A stretch of DNA of 64,000 nt from NCBI RefSeq assembly GCF_014897705.1, contig NZ_JABUXV010000017.1, forward strand, positions 1-64,000, in the 5' to 3' direction. Below the pieces are notes generated by a model that was given only the letters and a program-made list of their open reading frames with translations, was not told the DNA's origin and searched no databases. Positions 52,580 through 59,661 of this stretch are shown here, piece after piece. Positions within the stretch are counted from its first letter, which is position 1. Every line of letters starts with the position of its first letter. The position numbers were made by a program, and so were the translations under genes. Origin of the DNA: Brachybacterium sp. FME24. GTDB taxonomy: Bacteria; Actinomycetota; Actinomycetes; Actinomycetales; Dermabacteraceae.

Positions 52580-53575
52580 TCAGCTCGCGCGGCGACGGCT
52601 GGAGGCGGCGAGGACGGCGGCCACCAGGGTGAGGCCGGCGCCGGCGATCGTGGTGTACGTGAGGTGCCCGGGGGCCGCGACGGCGTCGAGCACGACGGAG
52701 CCCACGATCTGCCCGGCGATCGTGGACATCGCCAGGGTGAGGATCCCGAGCGGTCCGGCGAGATAGGCGGCCATCGCGATGAACACGACGCCGATCGGGC
52801 CACCCAGGTAGAGCAGTGGATTCGTCGGCAGCGACTCGGGTGCGCCCGCGACCAGCATGTGCACCAGCGCGACCAGCAGCAGGGCGGTGGTGCCGACCAC
52901 GAAGTTGCCGAGCGTGGCGACCAGGAAGTGGCCGCTGTGCTGGGTGACGCGGCCGTTGATCGCCTGCTGCAGTCCCATCGCCACCCCCGCGACCATCGGC
53001 AGTGCCAGCAGGTACCACGGGGCCTCGGTGCTGATCCCGCCGGACATCGCCAACGCCACCGAGACCACCATCAACCCGGCACCGAGGACCCGCAACGGGG
53101 TCAGGTGCCGTACTCCACCGGGCCCGAGCCCCACCCGGTCCACGACCAGCCCGGTCACCGTCTGCCCGGCGACCACGCAGACGATGAACAGCGCCACCCC
53201 GAGCAGGGAGACCGAGAACGTCTGCCCGAGCACGTACATCGCCCCGCCCAGGCCACCGATCGCGAGGTACCAGGGGAAGGACCCGCTGCGCAGCTCCCGC
53301 CAGAACTCGCGGCACAGCCGGCGCACCCGCGGCATCACCACGAGCAGCAGGAGGATCACGACGAGCCCGCTGCCGAAGGAGATCGACGAGGCGGCGAACC
53401 CGTCATCGAGCTCGGCGGCCAGATCGGAATTGATGCGGGACTGGATCGCGCCCATCACGCCGCACACCACGGCGGCCGGAACCGCCCACAGCGGGGCCGA
53501 CGGGCGCGGGCGCACCGAGGTGGTCCCGGCAGATGGCGCGGGCGGGGCGTTCGGGGGAGTGCGGGTCACGAGCAT
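52580..53575 (-). CDS. DMT superfamily transporter, YdcZ-like
   Basis: A 331-residue membrane protein with ten spans formed by two YdcZ (DUF606) repeats: PAAVVCGVMGAIQSRINSDLA opens the first and VAGVAMGLQQAINGRVTQHSG the second, each with the Q-x-x-x-N motif. The family belongs to the drug/metabolite superfamily; substrates are unknown. ATG 53575 or GTG 53569 are both possible starts. The proline-rich N-terminal 20 residues are cytosolic. Confidence 0.88.
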   Translation of the reverse strand: MLVTRTPPNAPPAPSAGTTSVRPRPSAPLWAVPAAVVCGVMGAIQSRINSDLAAELDDGFAASSISFGSGLVVILLLLVVMPRVRRLCREFWRELRSGSFPWYLAIGGLGGAMYVLGQTFSVSLLGVALFIVCVVAGQTVTGLVVDRVGLGPGGVRHLTPLRVLGAGLMVVSVALAMSGGISTEAPWYLLALPMVAGVAMGLQQAINGRVTQHSGHFLVATLGNFVVGTTALLLVALVHMLVAGAPESLPTNPLLYLGGPIGVVFIAMAAYLAGPLGILTLAMSTIAGQIVGSVVLDAVAAPGHLTYTTIAGAGLTLVAAVLAASSRRRAS

Positions 53576-53707
53576 CCACACTACGTCCGGGCGCCGGGCC
53601 GTGGCGGAGGAGCCCGGTGCGCGGACGTCGCACCGGCCTGTCGAGCAGGTCGTCCCCGAGCCGTGTTCACCGCAGGTTCATCTCGACATCATCCCAGCGC
53701 ACAGCAT

Positions 53708-53751
53708 GGGTAGTACTCCCCATGGCCCTCATGGCGCGGGCACCCTACGGT
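53708..53751 (+). promoter_or_regulatory. Promoter with GGGTAG/CTCCCC palindrome (site C)
   Basis: GGGTAGTACTCCCCAT (53708-53723) ends 22 bp before a TACGGT -10 box (53746-53751). Sequence, orientation to the gene and spacing match sites A and B, except for one changed arm base (GGGT for GGGG) and one base less spacing. The transcript would start near 53758, upstream of the WXG-type gene. Confidence 0.65.
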
Positions 53752-53803
53752 GGGTTCGTCAGAGGGGAGCATGGGTGCAGGGGACGAGGGAGAACGGCGA
53801 TCG

Positions 53804-54934
53804 ATGAACGGATTCTGGGGCGCGGACACGGACGCTTTACGGTCGGCCGGATCGGTCTATGTGCGCAGGGCCGAGCTCCTGTCCGACCTCGAGACGTCGT
53901 TGAGCTCCCTCATCGACGCCGTCGAATGGATCGGCGAGGATGCCGAGGCGTTCCGCGCCGACTGGACCGGGAGGGTCCGGCCCGGCATGCAGGACCATTA
54001 CGTCGAGCTGCGTCACGAGGCACGGCGGCTCCTCCAGCACGCCGATGAGCAAGATGCCGCCTCTGCGCCGGATGGCCCAGGTGGCATGTCCGGCCCCGAC
54101 GGATTCCTCCCCATCATTGCCGACAATCTGATGAAGTGGCTGGACCTTGCCGCGGATGGTCCCGGCGGCACCACGGACGAGGGCCTGCTCGACGGGTTGG
54201 ACGGCGAGTTCGCCGAGCTGCTGCGCCAGGTCCTCAGCACCTCCGAGGGACGCGCCGCGTTCCTGGGGTCCCTGCTCGGCAGTCTCTCCGGCGGGTTGCT
54301 GGCCGAGATGATCGGCCGAGCCCTGGAACTCGGCATGGCCCTGCAGAACATGCTCACCGGCCTCAGCCTGGCCGCTGGTCTCGGTTCACTCATCGGGCAG
54401 GCCCCGCCCGAGGGAGCGGTCGCCGCGGGCGCCGCCAATCAGGCTGCGAGCGAGGTCCCAGGCTCCGGCTCGGGGGAGGCCGCATCGGGTGAGGCGGCAT
54501 CGGGCGATCCCGAGGGCGGCGCCAGCAGCGGAGAGTCTGGTGGGGCCAGCGGCGGCGAGTCCGGCGGCGCAGGTGGTGGCGGCGGTGAATCCGGGAGTGG
54601 TTCCAGTTCCGGCTCGGGTTCCAGCGGTGGAGGAGGCAACGACTCTGCCAGTGCCGGTCCCGAGGTCGCAGCCGGCGCCGACACCAGCGCCGAGACCACG
54701 GCCGGAGGCACCGCGAGGGGGTCGCAGGGCCAGGTGGACAGCGCGCCGCTGAGCGCAGGAGGGTTCTCCGGCCGCGTCGAGGGCAGCAGCGACGAGGGCG
54801 CCGGCTCCCTCCTGGAGCGCCTCCTCGAGATGATCGGCGACCTGGTCTCGGCCGACGGATCCAGCGTCGCCTCCCACGCCTCGTCGATCGGTCACGACAT
54901 CGGCCAGGCGGGCCTCGACGCGCCTCGCTCCTGA
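53804..54934 (+). CDS. WXG100-type protein with Gly/Ser-rich region, putative type VII secretion substrate
   Basis: A 376-residue protein. Residues 1-100 form a helical hairpin with W42-I-G44 (VEWIGEDAEAFRADW). A second helical part (about 115-215: LDGEFAELLRQVLSTSEG; SLSGGLLAEMIGRALELG) with a hydrophobic stretch is followed by a long Gly/Ser/Ala-rich region and a short C-terminal helix. The opening MNGFWGADT matches MTGFYGGDT of the protein at 20817. The start may instead be ATG 53771. No secretion machinery is nearby. Confidence 0.78.
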   Translation: MNGFWGADTDALRSAGSVYVRRAELLSDLETSLSSLIDAVEWIGEDAEAFRADWTGRVRPGMQDHYVELRHEARRLLQHADEQDAASAPDGPGGMSGPDGFLPIIADNLMKWLDLAADGPGGTTDEGLLDGLDGEFAELLRQVLSTSEGRAAFLGSLLGSLSGGLLAEMIGRALELGMALQNMLTGLSLAAGLGSLIGQAPPEGAVAAGAANQAASEVPGSGSGEAASGEAASGDPEGGASSGESGGASGGESGGAGGGGGESGSGSSSGSGSSGGGGNDSASAGPEVAAGADTSAETTAGGTARGSQGQVDSAPLSAGGFSGRVEGSSDEGAGSLLERLLEMIGDLVSADGSSVASHASSIGHDIGQAGLDAPRS

Positions 54935-55028
54935 CCGCGCACCCGCTCTTCCCGACCCCGCTGCAGGCAGGACTACCCTGGAAGCCCGACCGCCTCGATC
55001 CTGAGGCGCCACGACCAGGAGCAGCGCC

Positions 55029-55925
55029 ATGACCTCGTCCAGCACGGACACCCCCGCACCGGTTCTCGTTCTCGTCCCCGGCGCGGCCGGTGCTCCGAGC
55101 GACGGCAGCGCCCCGTTCCACCTCGCCGATCCCACCACGCCGCAGCTATCGGTCACCGACCTGGTCGCCACCCGCGGTGACGGCGTCTTCGAGACCATCG
55201 GCGCCTTCGACGGGAAGCCGGTCAACGTCGGCCCCCACCTGGAACGACTCGCCCGCAGCTGCTCCCTCCTCGAGATGCCCGAGCCGCACCAGGAGACCAT
55301 CGCCGCCGCGATCGACGCGGCCATCGATGCTCATGCAGCCGTGCCCGAGCTGACCGTGCGCGTCATGTACACCCGCGGCATCGAGGGTTCCGGCGTCCCC
55401 ACCTGTTGGATCGATGCCCACGTCTCCGCCGACTGGGGGCCGTACCGCACCGGGATCCGCGTGATCACCCTGGACCGCGGGCTGTCGACTGCCGTCCCGG
55501 AGACCAGTCCCTGGCTGCTGCCCGGCGCGAAGACCCTCAGCTATGCGGTGAACATGGCCGCGGTCCGCGAGGCCAAGCGCCGCGGCGCCGCCGACGTCCT
55601 GTTCGTCGCCACCGACGGCTACGTGCTCGAAGGGCCGACGTCGACGCTGCTGGTGCGCCGCGGCGACACCTATCTCACCACTCCGGTGAGCGCTGGCGTC
55701 CTGCCCGGCACGTGCGTGAACACCCTGTTCGCGGCCCTGCAGCACGAGGGCCACGAGGTGCGCGAGGAGCTCATGACGGTGCAGGACGTCGCCACGGCCG
55801 ACGGCGCCTGGCTGCTGTCCTCGACGCGACTGGCCGCACCGCTCACCCACCTCGACGAGACCGAGCTGCCCGTCGACCATGAGCTCACCGCCCGCTTCGA
55901 GGCGCTCCTGTCCGGGAAGGCCTGA
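55029..55925 (+). CDS. Class IV aminotransferase (aminodeoxychorismate lyase-like)
   Basis: A 298-residue PLP enzyme of fold type IV. Marks are TRGDGVFETIGAFDG near residue 50, the PLP lysine in LPGAKTLSYAVNM, and GYVLEGPTSTLL. The pattern fits PabC-type lyases, which form p-aminobenzoate for folate, but branched-chain or D-amino acid aminotransferases are close relatives, and no pabA/pabB gene is adjacent. AGGAG lies 8 nt before the ATG; TACCCT near 54974 is a possible -10 box. Confidence 0.87.
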   Translation: MTSSSTDTPAPVLVLVPGAAGAPSDGSAPFHLADPTTPQLSVTDLVATRGDGVFETIGAFDGKPVNVGPHLERLARSCSLLEMPEPHQETIAAAIDAAIDAHAAVPELTVRVMYTRGIEGSGVPTCWIDAHVSADWGPYRTGIRVITLDRGLSTAVPETSPWLLPGAKTLSYAVNMAAVREAKRRGAADVLFVATDGYVLEGPTSTLLVRRGDTYLTTPVSAGVLPGTCVNTLFAALQHEGHEVREELMTVQDVATADGAWLLSSTRLAAPLTHLDETELPVDHELTARFEALLSGKA

Positions 55926-56028
55926 CTCCGGTCGGCGCTCCCGGACAGCCGGGCGGCCGGGTGCGCCGTCGACCCCAGCCACGGCATGCCCCGGCGCTCC
56001 ATCGCCTCTGCTCACGGCCCCCGCGGAA

Positions 56029-56081
56029 AATGTGCCCTGAGGACCGATGGTCAGGCTCGGCATCGGTCCTCAGGGGACATT
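56029..56081. terminator. Long hairpin terminator
   Basis: Two 21-nt arms (56029-56049, 56061-56081) pair at 20 positions around an 11-nt loop, with core CCTGAGGACCGATG. It lies between the convergent genes ending at 55925 and 56108. No U tract. Confidence 0.8.
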
Positions 56082-56107
56082 CGCGCCGAACCGGCCACTC
56101 CGGGCGG

Positions 56108-56626
56108 TCAGGTTCCGCGAGGCGAGTTCATCCAGGCCAGGATCATGCGCAGGGGTCCGACGTCACCTGGTGCGATGGCCGTGGTGTCGAGCGAGAAGTC
56201 GGCTGGCACGCCGTCGTGGATATCCCGGAGCTGCCGGAGTGACCAGGCGATGTCGCCGCGACCTCGCTGCGCGATGCGATGGCGAACCGCTGCTTCCTCA
56301 GCGCTCATCGCAAGGATCCTCAGATCGAATCCCGCGAGCCGCTCGAGGAATCGGTGGTGCAGCGCGTTCACCGGATACGGAAGGATCCCGTCGACGATCG
56401 TGTCGTAGCCCGCCGCAGGCCAGGCGACCACGGAGTCCAGCAGGGTCTCGGCGAAACGCCGGTTCCCCGGTTCGCTGCTGACGTCGGTCGAGGCCGAGAC
56501 CCGGGGCGCTGCGAGGTCGGCTTCGACTCCCACCCAGGGGGAGGTGGTGTTCTCCAGCAGTGCCGCCGCGACGCTGCTCTTCCCGGTGCCGCTCGCGCCA
56601 CTGATGAGCAGGATCCGTGCTGTCAT
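56108..56626 (-). CDS. P-loop kinase/chloramphenicol phosphotransferase-like protein
   Basis: A 172-residue P-loop protein. Walker A is GASGTGKSS at the N-terminus (about residues 10-18), and DTIVDGILPYP is the Walker B-like strand. A lid rich in arginine follows (AVRHRIAQRGRGD). The size and layout fit the AAA_33/chloramphenicol phosphotransferase-like group of small-molecule kinases. The substrate is unknown. It lies 45 bp after the SorC regulator gene on the same strand and may be co-transcribed with it. Confidence 0.8.
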   Translation of the reverse strand: MTARILLISGASGTGKSSVAAALLENTTSPWVGVEADLAAPRVSASTDVSSEPGNRRFAETLLDSVVAWPAAGYDTIVDGILPYPVNALHHRFLERLAGFDLRILAMSAEEAAVRHRIAQRGRGDIAWSLRQLRDIHDGVPADFSLDTTAIAPGDVGPLRMILAWMNSPRGT

Positions 56627-56671
56627 CCGGAGGATCTCCTGTCGGGTCGGTGCATCGAACGCCTCGCCGCG

Positions 56672-57628
56672 TCACGTACTCGCGAGGAGCTCGCGGGCCA
56701 GGTCGGTGTCGAACACAGCGGTGTCGATGACTCCGCTGCGCAGCACGCCGAGCACACCGGGGGCGCGTTCGACGCCGGCCGCGATGCCGAGCACCTCGGG
56801 GATCCGCAGCAGCTCGGAGAAGGTCACTGCGAGCACGCGTTGATCCGTGGGCGCGCCGAGAGGGATCCCGTGCGCATCGATGAAACGGCCGCACACATCG
56901 CCCACGGGCTGCTGCGCCTCGAAGGAGGCCCGCTCGTCGTCGCTCAGCGCCATCAGGCTCAGCACGTGGGGAGAGGAGTGCACCCCCATCGAGCCGATAC
57001 CCACTACGGCGAGGTCCACCTGCGCGGCGGCCTCGAGCACGGAACCGATGCTCGACTCGGCGCGCAGCGTGCTCACGGTCGTCGCTGATTCCAGCACCGC
57101 CGGCGCGTACAGGGTCTCCGGTCGGGCCCCGAGCCGGGAAGCCAGCACGCGCAGCACCGATTCTCCGGAATCGAACTGGTCCAGGCTGCTGTGCCCGCCC
57201 ACCAGGGGCAGCACGCGAGGCGTCGGTCGCAGATGCAGGGACTCCAGCTGCGCGACCACGCTCTGGACCGTCTGTCCCCAGGAGACGCCGATGCTGCTCA
57301 CGTGCGCGGCCCGCTCTGTGATCACTGCGGCGCCTTCACGGGCGACGGATTCCATCGCCGAGGCGCGCGGCGCGGAGACCACATGCGCCTCGCGCAGGGA
57401 GAACGCCGCCCTCAGTGCCGCTTCGAGGGCTTCGTCCCGCCGTGGTGGGCCGTCGGGATCATGGATCGTGATCTCCACGATCCCGCGGTCCCGTGCTTGG
57501 GTGAGGATCCGCGAGACGTTCGAGCGGGACAGCCCCAGCTCGGTGGCGACCTCCGTCTGCGAGCGGCCCTGCTCGTAGTACAGCCGCGAAGCCCGCACGA
57601 TCACGGAGGTGTCGCGAGGGGCGGGCAT
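56672..57628 (-). CDS. SorC/DeoR-type sugar-binding transcriptional regulator
   Basis: A 318-residue regulator. An N-terminal HTH (LYYEQGRSQTEVATELGLSRSNVSRILTQAR, about residues 15-48) is followed by the SorC sugar-binding domain: SSIGVSWGQTVQSVV, VLPLVGG, LYAPAVLES, VVGIGSMG and the final VLRSGVIDTAVFDTDLA. The ligand is usually a phosphorylated sugar. AGGAG lies 7 nt before ATG 57628. It is divergent from a PTS EIIA gene 111 bp away, which it probably controls. Confidence 0.9.
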   Translation of the reverse strand: MPAPRDTSVIVRASRLYYEQGRSQTEVATELGLSRSNVSRILTQARDRGIVEITIHDPDGPPRRDEALEAALRAAFSLREAHVVSAPRASAMESVAREGAAVITERAAHVSSIGVSWGQTVQSVVAQLESLHLRPTPRVLPLVGGHSSLDQFDSGESVLRVLASRLGARPETLYAPAVLESATTVSTLRAESSIGSVLEAAAQVDLAVVGIGSMGVHSSPHVLSLMALSDDERASFEAQQPVGDVCGRFIDAHGIPLGAPTDQRVLAVTFSELLRIPEVLGIAAGVERAPGVLGVLRSGVIDTAVFDTDLARELLAST

Positions 57629-57739
57629 GGGCACTCCTGTTCTGCGGCGCACGGAGACGCGCCCGGGACGAATATGCCCAGCGTACGCAGTGCACGACGG
57701 AGCAGGTGCCAGAATCATGGCACCGACCAGGGAGGCCCC

Positions 57740-58309
57740 ATGAGCTCAGATCCACGCCCGCACGACGACGCCGCCCCCGATGGACAGGATGGCGCCTCGG
57801 GCCCTCCGTCCTTGGAGCTCTCGGTGGTCGTCGCCCAGCTCGACGTGGTCGACGCCGAGGACGTGCTGCGCTCGCTGGCCGGTCGACTGCTCGACGCCGG
57901 TGCGGTCACGGTCGACTTCCCGGAAGCGCTGCGTGAGCGCGAGCGTCGCTACCCGACCGGCCTGCCCACGTCGGTCCCCACCGCGATCCCGCACGCGGAC
58001 CCCGAGCATGTGGTCCTCCCCGGACTCGCGATCGCGACCCTCGCGCAGCCTGTGGCCTTCGGGGAGATGGGTGGCAGCGGCAGTACGGTCGATGCGCGCT
58101 TGGTGGTGATGCCTCTGCTCACCGACGCGCGGGCGCACCTGGCCGCGCTGCGGCGATTGATGGGGCTGCTGCGTGATGAGGAGGCGGTGGAGGATCTGCT
58201 GGCAGCGACCGACGACGATGATCTGCGTGCTCGCGCGGCGGCGCGTCTGGCCGGCGGTACCGTCGAGCACGGCAGCAGCATCGACGAGGCAGGGGAGGAC
58301 GGCGCGTGA
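57740..58309 (+). CDS. PTS sugar transporter subunit IIA (fructose/galactitol type)
   Basis: A 189-residue EIIA of the fructose/mannitol/galactitol class. The phosphorylated histidine is His85 in LPTSVPTAIPHADPEHV. A poorly conserved N-terminal stretch of about 25 residues precedes the domain. There is no adjacent EIIB or EIIC gene, so it either serves a transporter elsewhere or acts in regulation. GGAGG is 4 nt from the ATG. Its stop overlaps the NUDIX gene by 4 bp. Confidence 0.88.
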   Translation: MSSDPRPHDDAAPDGQDGASGPPSLELSVVVAQLDVVDAEDVLRSLAGRLLDAGAVTVDFPEALRERERRYPTGLPTSVPTAIPHADPEHVVLPGLAIATLAQPVAFGEMGGSGSTVDARLVVMPLLTDARAHLAALRRLMGLLRDEEAVEDLLAATDDDDLRARAAARLAGGTVEHGSSIDEAGEDGA

Positions 58310-58773
58310 AGTCACCGCGACTGGGGGTGAAGGCACTGATCGTCCGGGACGCTCAGGTGCTGATGAACCGGTACATCGAGCCCGACGGCACCGCAGTGTT
58401 CGCGCTGCCGGGCGGCGGTCAGGAGCACGGCGAGGATCAGGTCGCGGCGATGATCCGCGAGTGCCGCGAAGAGATCGGCGCGCTCGTGGAGGTGCACCAG
58501 GTGGCGTGCCTATTCGAGACCATGACCGGCAAGCGCATGGTGGATGGCTCCGAGATTCCGCCGTTCCACCAGGTCAACGTCGCCTATTGGTGCGGCCTCG
58601 CGGAGGGCGAGGAACCCGGGGAGGGCACCGAGCCCGATCCCGGTCAGGCAGGAACGGCCTGGCTCCCCTTGGACGGCCTCGGCGAGTACGAGGTCCGGCC
58701 CGTCGAGGTCGCTCGCTGGCTGGAGTCCGACCCGTCCGGTCGGCCGCTCTCTCTCGGGGTCTGCCTGGGCTGA
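58306..58773 (+). CDS. NUDIX hydrolase
   Basis: A 155-residue NUDIX protein with an intact box (GX5EX7REUXEEXGU): GGGQEHGEDQVAAMIRECR then EEIGA, at about residues 37-59. Flanking strands GVKALIVRDAQVLMNRYI and VAYWCGLAEGEE fit the fold. It hydrolyses a nucleoside diphosphate linked to another group, substrate unknown. The GTG start overlaps the EIIA gene by 4 bp (GTGA), so the two are co-translated. Confidence 0.9.
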   Translation: MKSPRLGVKALIVRDAQVLMNRYIEPDGTAVFALPGGGQEHGEDQVAAMIRECREEIGALVEVHQVACLFETMTGKRMVDGSEIPPFHQVNVAYWCGLAEGEEPGEGTEPDPGQAGTAWLPLDGLGEYEVRPVEVARWLESDPSGRPLSLGVCLG

Positions 58774-58786
58774 CCCGGTCACGAGC

Positions 58787-59245
58787 TCAGGAGGAGGCGC
58801 CGTTTGACCGCTCGAGGAGCTCCGTCATGGCCTGCTGGAAGGCTCGACGCTTCGGTGCGCTCCATCCCGCAGTCAGCCGCTCGAAGACCTGCTCCTGCCA
58901 GGCGTGCGCACATTCGAGGTGGAGCTGCCCGGTCCCGGTGACTCTCGCGCTGCGTCGTCGGCGGTCGGACGTCCCGGCCTCGAGGACCAGGAGCTCGGCT
59001 GTCACGGCGTCCTTGACCAATCGCGATGCGCCGCTCTGATCGATCCCGATCTCCCGAGCGATCGTCGAGATGCTCGCGTCCACCCCGCGCCGCGATAGGG
59101 CGTCGACCGCCTCGGTGACCAGGACCAGCCGGCCGTTCTCGGCGATCTGGTCGTCGTCGGCCGCGTCGCGGCGCGACCAGTGCCGGACGAACTCGAACAT
59201 GGTCTGCCCTGGTCCTGCCCCTGCACCGGGCCCCAGGTCGTTCAT
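58787..59245 (-). CDS. MarR family transcriptional regulator
   Basis: A 152-residue winged-helix regulator: RLVLVTEAVDALSRRG, then DASISTIAREIGIDQSGASRLVKDAV (recognition helix) and the wing LVLEAGTSDRRRRSARVTGTG. A C-terminal helix for dimerisation follows. ATG 59245 overlaps the upstream gene by 4 bp. A palindrome at 59631-59649 ahead of this two-gene unit is its likely operator. Confidence 0.88.
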   Translation of the reverse strand: MNDLGPGAGAGPGQTMFEFVRHWSRRDAADDDQIAENGRLVLVTEAVDALSRRGVDASISTIAREIGIDQSGASRLVKDAVTAELLVLEAGTSDRRRRSARVTGTGQLHLECAHAWQEQVFERLTAGWSAPKRRAFQQAMTELLERSNGASS

Positions 59246-59622
59246 GCGGTCGCCGCCATCTCGCGGCAGATGAAGGCAAGGTCGAGGGCGGAGCGCAGAT
59301 CGGGCAGGCGGAGCGCGGCGGTCACACTGCCGCCCCGTGCACGGAAGACGGTCGCGACCCGCGTCGGGAGATCGTCGCCCGGCCAGGAGGCGTCCTCCTC
59401 GACGACCATGAGGGCTTCGCTGACCGGGTGCCACGATCGGGGGATCAGGGTGATCCCCGAGCGATGGACCCAGTCCGCGAACTGTGCGGGAGAGATCGGG
59501 CCGGCACCCTTTGGGCCGAGCACCACGATCGGGGCGCCGACGGAGCGGGCGCACCGCTCGAGGTTGCCGCTGTTCACGCTCTCGTGCCATTCGGTGATGG
59601 CTTTCTCCAGCAAATCGTCCAT
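59242..59622 (-). CDS. NTF2/SnoaL-like small protein
   Basis: A 126-residue protein with the order of elements of the NTF2-like fold (LLEKAITEWHESVNSGN helix; VVLGPKGAGPISPAQFADWV; SEALMVVEEDASW; VATVFRARGGSVTAALRL). No catalytic set is evident. ATG 59622 is chosen: TACACT lies 6 nt before it, as in a leaderless promoter, and an upstream ATG (59646) would lie within the operator. Coupled to the marR gene by an ATGA overlap. Confidence 0.72.
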   Translation of the reverse strand: MDDLLEKAITEWHESVNSGNLERCARSVGAPIVVLGPKGAGPISPAQFADWVHRSGITLIPRSWHPVSEALMVVEEDASWPGDDLPTRVATVFRARGGSVTAALRLPDLRSALDLAFICREMAATA

Positions 59623-59630
59623 CCCCGAAG

Positions 59631-59649
59631 TGTATGCGAAACGCATGCA
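59631..59649 (-). promoter_or_regulatory. Putative MarR operator over a leaderless promoter
   Basis: TGTATGCG-AAA-CGCATGCA is a 19-bp palindrome with one mismatch. It overlaps the TACACT -10 box (59634-59629 on the minus strand), which lies 6 nt before ATG 59622. Binding there would block the promoter of the NTF2-like/marR unit. Confidence 0.6.
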
Positions 59650-59661
59650 ATGGGTGAGGCC

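Noticed and set aside
50151-53315. Minus-strand open frame of 1054 codons
   Set aside because: It is antisense to the nucleotidyltransferase, kinase and hypothetical genes. It has low-complexity Gly/Arg/His composition and no domains; such shadows are normal at this GC content.
54430-54720. Gly/Ser/Ala-rich repeats in the second WXG-type gene
   Set aside because: Low-complexity linker without a regular period; not a tandem repeat or CRISPR-like array.
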